Shown: positions 7,748 to 15,370 of the stretch, piece by piece
Position numbering within the stretch: the stretch's first letter is position 1
Layout: every line of letters begins with the position of its first letter
Source: JBOHNS01 sp050730835
Lineage (GTDB): Bacteria > Patescibacteriota > Saccharimonadia > Saccharimonadales > UBA4665
Assembly: GCA_050730835.1 (NCBI GenBank)
Contig: JBOHNS010000021.1
Location: 1 to 41,069, forward strand
Direction: 5' to 3'
DNA: 41,069 nucleotides
The notes under the pieces: generated by a model
What the model was told of the DNA's origin: nothing
What the model saw: only the letters and a program-made list of their open reading frames with translations
The model's database searches: none
Translations under genes and position numbers: made by a program

Positions 7748-8785
7748 CTAAGTTAGCAATAATCGTTTGCTGACTTCGCCGACTTTTTGTGATTGGTCTT
7801 TGCGGGCGACCAGCATGCCGTGCGCCGTGTTTATTACCACTACATTGTCTAGGCCGATTATTGCTATGGGCTTTTTCTCGGCGTTGTGTACGAATGAGTT
7901 ATTTACGGCTTCTAATTCTATACTTTTGCCGTGGGCGTAGTTGCCGCTTTCATCGCCGCTAACGGCTTTTGATAAATCGTCGAACGAGCCTAAATCCATC
8001 CAGTCAAAGCTGGCGGGAACGACTAGCAGGTTTTTGACTTTTTCGATTAGCGCGTAGTCGATGGCCTGATTTTCCAAGCCTAAATAAACGTTTTGATAAT
8101 CTTCTGGCGGGGCATCGGCTAGCTTTTGATAATTTTGATACAAATCTGGCGCGTACTGCTGCATAGAATCTATAAATGTGTTTAGCGAGCCGACAAAGTA
8201 GCCGCAATTCCACAAGTATTTGCCGCTGCGCAAATAGCGCCGCGCTATTTCGAAATCCGGCTTTTCTTTGAAAGAACTAACGTTAAAAACAAATGATTGC
8301 TCGCTAATAACTTGGCCCTTTTCGATGTAGCCAAACCCGGTAGCCGCGTAATCTGGTTCTACGCCCACAAGCACTAGGCGTTTTTGCTCGGCAGAAGTTT
8401 CGGTAGCCGTTTCGAAACTATGCATAAATCCGTCAATGTCTCGGATATAATGATCGGCGTGGATACTAGCAATTGGCTCGTTGCCGTCGTGCTTTTTGGC
8501 AATGTGACTTAGCGCCGCCAAAATGCAATTCGCCGTGCCTCGCCGCCCTGGCTCGACAATAAACGCGTCTTCTGGCAATTCGCTTAATTGCTCTTTGACG
8601 TGCTGAATGTGACCAGCCTCGCTAACCACGTAAACCTTATCCGTGAGCTTTTTAGCACGCGCATAAGTCTGCTGCAAAAGCGACAGACTATCACCATTAA
8701 CCTTTAGCAAATGCTTAGGATAATCCGGCGTAGACAGCGGCCAAAGCCGCGTACCTGAACCTCCGGCAACAATCACGATAATCAT
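7748..8785 (-). CDS. manC: Mannose-1-phosphate guanylyltransferase (nucleotidyltransferase domain only)
   Basis: It makes GDP-mannose from mannose 1-phosphate and GTP. The N-terminus has the pyrophosphorylase signature AGGSGTRLWPLS, followed by PKHLLK. The family pattern continues with VEPGRRGTANCI near residue 80, GFGYIEKG near 150, FKEKPD near 170, the WNCGYFVG loop, and FDWMDLGSF near 260. Length 345 fits the single-domain form. The isomerase domain of bifunctional ManC proteins is absent. A second copy of the first approximately 20 codons survives at 9172-9258 as a remnant. Confidence 0.92.
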   Translation of the reverse strand: MIIVIVAGGSGTRLWPLSTPDYPKHLLKVNGDSLSLLQQTYARAKKLTDKVYVVSEAGHIQHVKEQLSELPEDAFIVEPGRRGTANCILAALSHIAKKHDGNEPIASIHADHYIRDIDGFMHSFETATETSAEQKRLVLVGVEPDYAATGFGYIEKGQVISEQSFVFNVSSFKEKPDFEIARRYLRSGKYLWNCGYFVGSLNTFIDSMQQYAPDLYQNYQKLADAPPEDYQNVYLGLENQAIDYALIEKVKNLLVVPASFDWMDLGSFDDLSKAVSGDESGNYAHGKSIELEAVNNSFVHNAEKKPIAIIGLDNVVVINTAHGMLVARKDQSQKVGEVSKRLLLT

Positions 8786-8886
8786 AAACTAACCCAGTAA
8801 GTAGTTTTATTAAAACGCACTAAATACATAATAAACCAGTGTCCGCTGCTAGCAAAACGCGGAAGGTTTTTGCGAGCCAAACGTGC

Positions 8887-8892
8887 TAAAAT
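8887..8892 (+). promoter_or_regulatory. -10 box for a leaderless small gene
   Basis: TAAAAT preceded by TGC (extended -10) ends 6 nt before the ATG at 8899. This places the expected transcription start at or next to the start codon. Confidence 0.5.
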
Positions 8893-8898
8893 GAATTT

Positions 8899-9138
8899 AT
8901 GAGTGACGACCAATTCACAAAACTATTCAAATACATGCAAGGCGAATTCCAGAAAGTTAACGAGCGTTTTGACGAAACGGACGCAAAGATTGATAGTTAT
9001 GCCGGTGCCGTGGACACCTACGCCAAACAGACCGAAACTTATATGCAAGAAATGCTGGCTTTAGCCCATAAAGTCGATCGCCTAGAACAATGGATATACA
9101 AAATCGCCGAAGCCACCGGCGTAAAATTATCCACGTAG
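8899..9138 (+). CDS. Small coiled-coil protein, function unknown
   Basis: A 79-residue, highly charged protein with no membrane segment and no cysteine. Almost the whole length reads as helix, with heptad-like hydrophobic spacing (LFKYMQGEFQKVNERFDE, then MLALAHKVDRLEQWIYKIAE), so a short coiled coil is likely. The start is ATG with an extended -10 box 6 nt upstream and no Shine-Dalgarno. It lies between manC and a fragment of a second manC-like gene, both on the opposite strand, which suggests it was inserted there or kept after a deletion. I do not recognise a family. Confidence 0.7.
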   Translation: MSDDQFTKLFKYMQGEFQKVNERFDETDAKIDSYAGAVDTYAKQTETYMQEMLALAHKVDRLEQWIYKIAEATGVKLST

Positions 9139-9171
9139 CCATCGCCAATTTTTAGAAAACAACACTTTTCG

Positions 9172-9258
9172 TTAGCCAACCAAATAGTTATAATTTTCTG
9201 GAGTAGACAGCGGCCAAAGCCGAGTACCCGAACCACCGGCGATTATAGCTATTATCAC
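9172..9258 (-). pseudogene. Fragment of a second mannose-1-phosphate guanylyltransferase gene
   Basis: The minus strand from GTG at 9258 reads VIIAIIAGGSGTRLWPLSTP, nearly the same as the start of the intact manC. It then loses similarity after about 20 codons and stops at 9172. DNA identity is high over roughly 60 bp. It is too short to be an enzyme and is best read as the remnant of a duplicated gene. Confidence 0.8.
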
Positions 9259-9297
9259 TTGCTTATCGTAGCAGAGAAATCAGCACGCTAAAACTGC

Positions 9298-9303
9298 TAT
9301 ACT
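9298..9303 (+). promoter_or_regulatory. -10 box for leaderless rmlB
   Basis: TGCTATACT is an extended -10 element whose TATACT ends 6 nt before the rmlB ATG at 9310. The same spacing and nearly the same 6-nt linker (ggattt here, gaattt there) occur at 8887. Confidence 0.55.
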
Positions 9304-9309
9304 GGATTT

Positions 9310-10308
9310 ATGAGTATTCTAGTTACTGGCGGGGCTGGATTTATTGGTTCAAACTTTGTGCGTTATTTGTATCGAGAGCGGCCGGAGTGGCAAATTACGG
9401 TTTTTGATAAGTTAACTTATGCTGGTAATTTAAAAAACCTAGACGGTCTGGATAAATCGCGCGTTAAATTTATAAAAGGCGATATTTGTGACGAGTCAGC
9501 GATTGGCCAGGCGGTAAAAAACTGCGACGCAGTTGTGCATTTTGCTGCCGAAAGCCACAACGATAATTCGCTCCACTCGCCCTGGCCGTTCGTTAACACA
9601 AATTTAATTGGTACGTATCAAATTCTAGAAGCCGTGCGCAGCCACAATAAACGCCTACACCATATTTCAACTGACGAAGTTTATGGCGACTTAGAACTAG
9701 ACGATCCGAACAAATTCACCGCCGAAACAGCCTACAATCCATCCAGTCCATATTCCAGCACAAAAGCTGGCTCCGACATGCTGGTCCGCGCCTGGGTGCG
9801 TAGTTTTGGCGTGCAAGTAACCATTAGCAATTGCTCCAACAACTACGGTCCGTATCAGCACGTCGAAAAATTTATCCCACGGCAAATTACAGAAATTATT
9901 GAAGGCCGCAAACCCAAACTATATGGCACCGGCGAAAACGTGCGCGACTGGATTCATACCGAAGATCATTCCTCAGCGGTGCTGGCAATATTAGAAAAAG
10001 GCAAAATTGGCGAAACATATTTAATTGGTGCCGACGGCGAAAAAAATAACAAACAAGTCGTGGAGCTAATACTTGAACTTTCCGGCAAAGAATCTAAAGA
10101 TTACGAACACGTCAACGATCGCCCGGGCCATGACATGCGCTACGCAATTGACGCCAGCAAGCTGAAAAACGAGCTTGGCTGGCAGCCGAAATTTACAGAT
10201 TTTGGCGATGGGCTAAAAGCCACGATTGATTGGTACAAAAATAACCAGGATTGGTGGCAGCCGCAAAAAGCCGCAACCGAAGCCAAATACCAGGAGCTAG
10301 GCCGATGA
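9310..10308 (+). CDS. rmlB: dTDP-glucose 4,6-dehydratase
   Basis: This is the second step of dTDP-L-rhamnose synthesis, converting dTDP-glucose to dTDP-4-keto-6-deoxyglucose with bound NAD. It is a short-chain dehydrogenase fold with GGAGFIGSNFVRYL at the N-terminus, HFAAESHNDNS near residue 80, the active-site STDEVYGDL near 120 and the catalytic pair in YSSTKAGSD near 150. The RDWIHTEDHS stretch near 215 is also typical. Length 332 is normal. It is followed by rmlC, rmlD, a four-helix-bundle gene and rmlA on the same strand. The last codons (YQELGR) are repeated 107 bp downstream by a small insertion. Confidence 0.95.
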   Translation: MSILVTGGAGFIGSNFVRYLYRERPEWQITVFDKLTYAGNLKNLDGLDKSRVKFIKGDICDESAIGQAVKNCDAVVHFAAESHNDNSLHSPWPFVNTNLIGTYQILEAVRSHNKRLHHISTDEVYGDLELDDPNKFTAETAYNPSSPYSSTKAGSDMLVRAWVRSFGVQVTISNCSNNYGPYQHVEKFIPRQITEIIEGRKPKLYGTGENVRDWIHTEDHSSAVLAILEKGKIGETYLIGADGEKNNKQVVELILELSGKESKDYEHVNDRPGHDMRYAIDASKLKNELGWQPKFTDFGDGLKATIDWYKNNQDWWQPQKAATEAKYQELGR

Positions 10309-10411
10309 AAGAGGCCGGGAAAAGCAGCCCGACAAAATGTCTTCCATTTTGTCGGCGCGATGAGAAACCTGCTTGCAGGTGTCTCATAAATAATTACCAG
10401 GAGCTAGGCCG
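10288..10411. mobile_element. 90-bp hairpin insertion flanked by a 17-bp direct duplication
   Basis: TACCAGGAGCTAGGCCG occurs at 10288-10304 and again at 10395-10411. Between them, 10305-10394 holds two hairpins: CGACAAAATG/CATTTTGTCG, and ATGAGA/TCTCAT enclosing ACCTG/CAGGT. The second repeat still encodes the rmlB ending NYQELGR followed by TAA, overlapping the rmlC ATG as TAATG. The pre-insertion gene pair can therefore be reconstructed. The core 10317-10387 resembles 34403-34474 inside the cobalamin riboswitch. Confidence 0.75.
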
Positions 10412-10414
10412 GTA

Positions 10415-10987
10415 ATGGCAGTCGCGACAACAGAAATAATAGGACATAAAACGGAGATCCCAGGGTTATTGATTTTTGACGTTACGCAAGTTGGCGATGA
10501 GCGCGGCTATTTTCAGGAAAAGTTCCAAAAAGCCAAGCTTGTAGCCGCCGGCATGCCCGAATCATTTCAAGTTGTGCAGAATTCTCTAAGCTACAACAAA
10601 CAGCCGGGTGTAACGCGTGGCTTTCACGCTGAACCATGGGATAAATATATTTCTGTCGTAACTGGTAAGGTTTTTGCAGCTTACGTTGATTTGCGCGCGG
10701 GAGTAACTTTTGGCAAAGTCGTAACAGTTGAAATAACGCCCACGAAGGCTGTATTTTTGCCACAAGGCGTAGCCAATTCGTTTCAAACCGCAGTACCTAA
10801 CACGTACTATTTATATAGTGTAAACAAACATTGGAGCGCTGATAATTACGACGAATATTGTTTCGTAAATTTGGCCGATCCAGACTTAAATGTACAATGG
10901 CCAATCCCGCTCGAGAGCGCCATAATGTCCGATCGCGACAAAACCCATCCAGCGCTAAATGAAATTACGCCAATGGAGGTTGAATGA
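10415..10987 (+). CDS. rmlC: dTDP-4-dehydrorhamnose 3,5-epimerase
   Basis: It epimerises C3 and C5 of dTDP-4-keto-6-deoxyglucose, the third step toward dTDP-L-rhamnose. It is a cupin-fold protein of 190 residues. Family marks are DERGYFQEKFQ near residue 28, the catalytic-histidine segment TRGFHAEPWDKY near 68-78, YVDLRAG near 89, and LPQGVANSFQT near 115. The start ATG overlaps the old rmlB stop (TAATG). It overlaps rmlD by four bases (ATGA), which indicates translational coupling. Confidence 0.93.
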   Translation: MAVATTEIIGHKTEIPGLLIFDVTQVGDERGYFQEKFQKAKLVAAGMPESFQVVQNSLSYNKQPGVTRGFHAEPWDKYISVVTGKVFAAYVDLRAGVTFGKVVTVEITPTKAVFLPQGVANSFQTAVPNTYYLYSVNKHWSADNYDEYCFVNLADPDLNVQWPIPLESAIMSDRDKTHPALNEITPMEVE

Positions 10988-11850
10988 TGGACGATTCAAG
11001 ATTTGTCATAATTGGTTCTAAAGGACAATTAGGAACCGCTCTGCGCGAAAAATATCCAAACGCCCGGGCGGTTGACGCCGACGAACTAGACATCACAAAT
11101 TCGGAAGCTGTAAATAACTTTGACTGGGAAAATGTAACGACAATTTTAAATGCTGCGGCCTATACCAATGTCGACGGCGCCGAAACAAACGACGGCCGGG
11201 TGGCCGCATGGCGAGTGAACGCAATTGGTCCGCGCAACTTATCCAAAATAGCATCGCAAAAAGATATCACACTAGTTCATATTTCAACCGAATACGTTTT
11301 TGACGGCATGGCAATCGAGCCACACAAAGAAGACGAAACACCAAGCCCATTATCGGCTTACGGCAGCGCCAAAGCCGCTGGTGATTTAGCTGTTAGCTTG
11401 AGTCCCAAACATTATATTTGTCGCACTACTTGGCTTATCGGCGAAGGCAAAAACTTTGTTCGCACCATGCTCGGCCTTGGTAAAAAGGGGGTGGCGCCAA
11501 CAGTCGTTGCCGACCAGATCGGCCACCTAACATTTACATCCGAACTAGTGCGCGCAATCGACCATTTACTAAAAACTTCGCCGGCATACGGCACATACAA
11601 CGTCACCAATTCTGGCGATCCAGCCAGCTGGGCAGACGTTACGCGCGCAATTTTTCAGCTTGGTAATTTTAATCTAGCCGTTACCGGCACTACTACCGCA
11701 GAATATTACGCCGGCAAGCCGGAAGCTGCGGCTCGCCCCCTAAACGGCGTTATGAACTTAGAAAAACTACAGCAAGCTGGTTTTTCGCCAAACGACTGGC
11801 ATGATGACTTGAAAGCCTACATAGGGAAAGAATTGGCAGGCAGCAGATGA
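10984..11850 (+). CDS. rmlD: dTDP-4-dehydrorhamnose reductase
   Basis: This is the final step of dTDP-L-rhamnose synthesis, an NAD(P)H-dependent reduction at C4. The N-terminus has the nucleotide-binding IGSKGQLGTAL. LNAAAYTNVDGAE near residue 56, VHISTEYVFDG near 97 and the catalytic YGSAKAAGD near 125 follow. Length 288 is typical. Its final codons (GSR and stop) lie in the first heptamers of the element that carries the next gene, and the stop overlaps that gene's ATG as ATGA. The C-terminal residues may therefore have been rewritten by the insertion. Confidence 0.93.
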   Translation: MMDDSRFVIIGSKGQLGTALREKYPNARAVDADELDITNSEAVNNFDWENVTTILNAAAYTNVDGAETNDGRVAAWRVNAIGPRNLSKIASQKDITLVHISTEYVFDGMAIEPHKEDETPSPLSAYGSAKAAGDLAVSLSPKHYICRTTWLIGEGKNFVRTMLGLGKKGVAPTVVADQIGHLTFTSELVRAIDHLLKTSPAYGTYNVTNSGDPASWADVTRAIFQLGNFNLAVTGTTTAEYYAGKPEAAARPLNGVMNLEKLQQAGFSPNDWHDDLKAYIGKELAGSR

Positions 11851-12275
11851 CGGAGAGCAGAAATTTAGCAGATAACAGGACACAGACGAAGAACGAACTA
11901 CTCGAGCGACGCATGCTAGTTTTTGCGGCAGATGTCATTCGCACACTTGGAAAACACAAAACTTTACCGCGTTCGGTTGTCGACCAGCTGACGCGGTCAT
12001 CCGCCAGTATTGGTGCAAATTATGCAGAGGCCTGCAACGCGGCTTCGAAACCAGATTTTAGGAACAAGATATTCATAGCAAAAAAGGAAGCGGCAGAGAC
12101 ACGGTATTGGATCGATCTGTGTGTAGAGCTAACGGTTCCGGCAGATTGGGCTTCTTCGCGCCGGGAGGCTCACGAACTTCTGGTTATCCTACAAACTATT
12201 ATCAACACATTAAACGGTAAGTCTGCAAAATGATGTCTGCCAAGTATCTGTTATCTGCTACCTGTTCTCTGATAA
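11840..12275. mobile_element. Heptamer-armed element 1 carrying a four-helix-bundle gene
   Basis: Left arm: GCAGCAG, ATGACGG, AGAGCAG, the 11-nt AAATTTAGCAG (11861-11871), ATAACAG, GACACAG. Right arm: CTGCAAA, ATGATGT, the 11-nt CTGCCAAGTAT (12237-12247), CTGTTAT, CTGCTAC, CTGTTCT, CTGATAA. TAGCAGATAACAG (11866-11878) and CTGTTATCTGCTA (12248-12260) are exact reverse complements. The pattern outer 3-4, 11-mer, inner 2 around the gene matches the other three loci. The element sits between rmlD and rmlA. Mobility is inferred. Confidence 0.75.
11847..12233 (+). CDS. Four-helix-bundle (S23/IVS-like) protein
   Basis: A 128-residue all-helical protein of the family first seen in intervening sequences of 23S rRNA genes (S23, TIGR02436-like). 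Related folds include the Avd accessory protein of diversity-generating retroelements. The diagnostic core is QLTRSSASIGANYAEACNAASKPDFRNKIFIAKKEAAETRYWIDL. It shares the segments SIGANYAEA, FKNKIFIAKKEAAETRYW-like and a C-terminal helix with the paralog at 29160-29522. The ATG overlaps the rmlD stop, and both gene ends run into heptamer arrays. The first approximately 12 residues, encoded by the array, are probably not conserved. The function of this family is not established. Nucleic-acid binding is a plausible guess. Confidence 0.85.
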   Translation: MTESRNLADNRTQTKNELLERRMLVFAADVIRTLGKHKTLPRSVVDQLTRSSASIGANYAEACNAASKPDFRNKIFIAKKEAAETRYWIDLCVELTVPADWASSRREAHELLVILQTIINTLNGKSAK

Positions 12276-12285
12276 ATAAGAACTC

Positions 12286-12292
12286 AAGGAGG
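12286..12292 (+). promoter_or_regulatory. Strong Shine-Dalgarno that fixes the rmlA GTG start
   Basis: AAGGAGG lies 5 nt before the GTG at 12298, just outside the right arm of element 1. Confidence 0.7.
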
Positions 12293-12297
12293 TTCGT

Positions 12298-13155
12298 GTG
12301 AAAGGAATAATTTTAGCCGGCGGTTCTGGCACACGCCTATACCCAATCACTTTAGCCGTCAGTAAGCAGCTGATGCCGATTTATGACAAGCCGATGATTT
12401 ATTATCCGCTGTCTACGCTTATGAGCGCCGGCATTAGCGAGATACTAATAATTTCTACACCTACGGATCTGCCTCGTTTTGAGCAATTACTCGGGGATGG
12501 TTCTAGAATTGGCTGCAAGTTTAGCTACAAAGTACAGGAAAGTCCGCGTGGACTGGCAGACGCTTTCATTGTCGGCGCGGATTTTATTGGTAACGATAAA
12601 GTAGCTATGATTTTGGGCGATAATATTTTTTATGGCGCTAGTTTGGACGAGAATTTAAAATCGCTGACGGATATTGATGGGGCGGTTGGGTTTGCGGCGC
12701 AAGTCACCGATCCGGAGCGCTACGGCGTTTACGAATTCGATGAAAACATGAAAGTATTATCGATTGAGGAGAAGCCGGAGCATCCAAAATCAAACTACGC
12801 CAATGCCGGATTATACTTTTGCGATAACGAAGTCTTAGAAATCGCCAGGAACGTGCAGCCAAGCCCGCGCGGCGAAATAGAAATTACTTCCGTGCTAGAC
12901 GCGTATTTGCAAAAAGGCAAACTAAAAGTCTCGTTATTCGACCGCGGCACAGCCTGGCTAGATACGGGCACTTTTGGATCGATGAACGACGCATCAGAGT
13001 ACATCCGGGTAATCGAAAAACGCACCGGCATAAAAATCGGCTGCATAGAAGAAGTCGCCTGGCGCCAAGGCTTTATAAATGACGACCAGTTAGCTAGTCT
13101 AGCCGAACCCTTGCAAAAATCCGGCTACGGCAAATATCTTTTGAACTTGCTCTAA
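12298..13155 (+). CDS. rmlA: Glucose-1-phosphate thymidylyltransferase
   Basis: This is the first step of dTDP-rhamnose synthesis, joining glucose 1-phosphate and dTTP to give dTDP-glucose. It has the pyrophosphorylase signature LAGGSGTRLYPIT at residues 6-18, SKQLMPIYDKPMIYYPLS next, then ILGDNIFYG near residue 103, EKPEHPKSNYANAGLYF near 160 and AWLDTGTFGSM near 220. Length 285 is normal. The GTG start is supported by a full AAGGAGG 5 nt upstream. It is the last gene of the rml set, separated from rmlD by the four-helix-bundle element. Confidence 0.95.
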   Translation: MKGIILAGGSGTRLYPITLAVSKQLMPIYDKPMIYYPLSTLMSAGISEILIISTPTDLPRFEQLLGDGSRIGCKFSYKVQESPRGLADAFIVGADFIGNDKVAMILGDNIFYGASLDENLKSLTDIDGAVGFAAQVTDPERYGVYEFDENMKVLSIEEKPEHPKSNYANAGLYFCDNEVLEIARNVQPSPRGEIEITSVLDAYLQKGKLKVSLFDRGTAWLDTGTFGSMNDASEYIRVIEKRTGIKIGCIEEVAWRQGFINDDQLASLAEPLQKSGYGKYLLNLL

Positions 13156-13175
13156 AATTTTAATATCAAAGCTAG

Positions 13176-14669
13176 TTATACGCCGTATTTTGTGTAGCCT
13201 TGTTTGATTACCGGGGCTAGGACTTTTTTGGCGGCGTGGTTGGCCTTAATAACTTTTGGCCCTTGCCAGTACCAATTGTCTTGGCTTAGTAATATATGCG
13301 TGCTTAGGCCGGCGCCGCCTAGGATGAATACGACAAAAACAACCGCTAGAAAACCTAGTTTCAGGTAGCGGATCCTACGCATAGCGGAATTAAATGCTAG
13401 CACGATGAACACCATAATTATGGGTAGGACTGGCAAAAGATAGCGCGCCTGGATGGCGACTGGTTGATTGTACTTGTAGTTCGACATCATATTTACTAGA
13501 AATTCTACTAGCACTAGAAAGAACGCAATTGTTGCTAGAAAATAATACGATCGGTTTTTAGAAATAGACCGCCAAGCATAAAGTAATATGGCTAGACCGC
13601 CGATTGTAAAAGCAAACAGCATAAAGTAAACAATTGGTAATGGCCCAGAAGTAGTTAGCGCGCCATTAGTTTGTACGGCGGCAGACCAGCCTGTGTAGCT
13701 TTCCATATCTTCTGACCATGTTAAAAAATAATTAGGTAGCGCTACTACAGGCCTTTGATTTTTTGTGGCGGCCAGTCTGTTATAGATTCCAATAACTGCT
13801 ACATCCTTATCGCACCTTTTTTGTCCCAAAGTTTTCGCGCAGCTAGGTTGTGGCGTGCCATATTTTACAGTATCGGCTATATAAACTTGTGAGAATAATC
13901 CGACAAAAATTATTAATAGTACCGCGGCGGCAGCTAGGCTTAGTTTTTTAGATTTTTTAATAGATTGTTTTAGCTTAGCGAAAAAGCTTTTGCCGTAGCC
14001 GCGCCAGGCTAGTACTATCAAATATATTACGGCGGCGGCGAAAATCGGCAGAAACTCAAACTGTACTAGGCTAGCAAAACAGCCAAAGATTATCACCCCG
14101 GCGTAGTCGCGCCAGTTTAGCGACTTCACCATAACTATCCGTACGCAATATATTAAGAATATGGCGGTTAGCGGGAACAACATATTGTCGTAGTTGATAG
14201 TCGCCGCCACTTCACTAGTCATCGGCAGTAGTACTAGGAAAAGTAGGGCAATATTGATATATATTCGCTTGATGCCGATTTTTCTAAATAGCCGGCTGAA
14301 TAAATATAATCCGCTAGCAAATAATGCTATGTTGATGACCCTTAGCGCTAGGATTTGTTTGACTTGATCGCCGGTAAAAGCCGATATTAGCTGGTAGGGA
14401 AAAGCCATAATGTAGTGGTATAAATGTGATCCTCCGTGAAACAGATCACGGTAAGCGTCATAAGCGTGCGGCTGGTTGGCAATAATAGGCGAATATAGAT
14501 GGTGGCTAAATATTTTTATCAAGCCAAAATGGTAGCCCTCGTCGTAAGGCAGCGGATAGCGGAACGAAAACGCCACCCATAGCGCCTGCAACGCGAACAA
14601 AACGACTACTAGCCAGAAAAACAATCTAGAACCTAAGACACTAATGGTTTTTTGGTAAGCCTTTTTCAT
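13176..14669 (-). CDS. Polytopic membrane protein, probable GT-C glycosyltransferase
   Basis: A 497-residue protein with roughly ten to twelve hydrophobic helices. The first extracytoplasmic loop begins PLPYDEGYHFGL near residue 54, with adjacent acidic residues in the place where GT-C enzymes (GT39, ArnT and relatives) keep their catalytic acid. Such enzymes use a polyprenyl-phosphate sugar donor outside the membrane and could act with the DPM1-like enzyme at 293. A DUF2142-type assignment is also possible. The -10 TATACT with upstream TGC at 14690-14698 on the minus strand gives a leader of about 14 nt. It is divergent from the gene at 14765. Confidence 0.7.
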   Translation of the reverse strand: MKKAYQKTISVLGSRLFFWLVVVLFALQALWVAFSFRYPLPYDEGYHFGLIKIFSHHLYSPIIANQPHAYDAYRDLFHGGSHLYHYIMAFPYQLISAFTGDQVKQILALRVINIALFASGLYLFSRLFRKIGIKRIYINIALLFLVLLPMTSEVAATINYDNMLFPLTAIFLIYCVRIVMVKSLNWRDYAGVIIFGCFASLVQFEFLPIFAAAVIYLIVLAWRGYGKSFFAKLKQSIKKSKKLSLAAAAVLLIIFVGLFSQVYIADTVKYGTPQPSCAKTLGQKRCDKDVAVIGIYNRLAATKNQRPVVALPNYFLTWSEDMESYTGWSAAVQTNGALTTSGPLPIVYFMLFAFTIGGLAILLYAWRSISKNRSYYFLATIAFFLVLVEFLVNMMSNYKYNQPVAIQARYLLPVLPIIMVFIVLAFNSAMRRIRYLKLGFLAVVFVVFILGGAGLSTHILLSQDNWYWQGPKVIKANHAAKKVLAPVIKQGYTKYGV

Positions 14670-14689
14670 AAGCGATTTCTCTTAAAGCT

Positions 14690-14735
14690 AGTATAGCACT
14701 TTGGTTTGAAAATTTATTAGTGTTTATGCTATAAT
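14690..14735. promoter_or_regulatory. Divergent promoter pair
   Basis: On the minus strand an extended -10 (TGC then TATACT, 14690-14698) serves the GT-C-like gene. On the plus strand TTGAAA (14706-14711), an 18-nt spacer and TATAAT (14730-14735, preceded by TGC) serve the gene at 14765. Confidence 0.6.
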
Positions 14736-14764
14736 TAAAAGCGAAATAAGTTAAAATAAAAACT

Positions 14765-15367
14765 ATGGCACAAAGATACGTAGATAGAAAAACTAGGCCG
14801 GCTTTTAGGTCATTCGCGCTACCTATTATTGCGGTACTGGTAATAGCCGGCGGGCTAGCATATTATTTTATCGGCTATAATTCCGGAGCGGGTCAAAATT
14901 CAAACGATACTACTAGCCATAACGCCAAGCCAACTAATACGATAAATTACGGTCCATCAAAAGCTAGTGACAACACCGCTAACAACCAGCGAAAATCCAA
15001 CCCGTCTAGCGCGGCGCCCACGCTCGGTAACGGCCCGACAAAATCAGCCCCACAAAACCCCGGTAATATAGGAGTTACGGTTAGTTACGCGGGAGTAAAT
15101 GGCTCTAATTTGCAAGTTACTACGCACATAAGCGGTACTACCGGCGGTATTTGCACGCTTACAGCTAGCCAAACTGGCCAGCAATCGGTAACGGCTACAG
15201 AAAACGTAACGAATGCGCACACTAATTACTATAATTGCCCGCCTTTTAGCGTACCGCTAAGTCAGTTCCCAAACCAGGGCAAATGGAATGTCCAAGTAAC
15301 ATTAACTAGCGGCGATTCCACCGCTTCGGGTGTTTGGAGCGGTAATCCGGTGAACTTATCGAGTTAA
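14765..15367 (+). CDS. Membrane-anchored secreted protein, function unknown
   Basis: A 200-residue protein with a basic N-terminus and one hydrophobic helix at about residues 18-38. A Ser/Thr/Asn/Pro-rich low-complexity linker follows to about residue 100. The C-terminal domain is probably a beta-sandwich (VTVSYAGVNGSNLQVTTHISG, and two cysteines near 140 and 160 that could pair). This is the layout of a surface protein held by its signal anchor. It ends 3 nt before the large secreted protein downstream, so the two are likely made together. I do not recognise a family. Confidence 0.75.
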   Translation: MAQRYVDRKTRPAFRSFALPIIAVLVIAGGLAYYFIGYNSGAGQNSNDTTSHNAKPTNTINYGPSKASDNTANNQRKSNPSSAAPTLGNGPTKSAPQNPGNIGVTVSYAGVNGSNLQVTTHISGTTGGICTLTASQTGQQSVTATENVTNAHTNYYNCPPFSVPLSQFPNQGKWNVQVTLTSGDSTASGVWSGNPVNLSS

Positions 15368-15370
15368 ATT

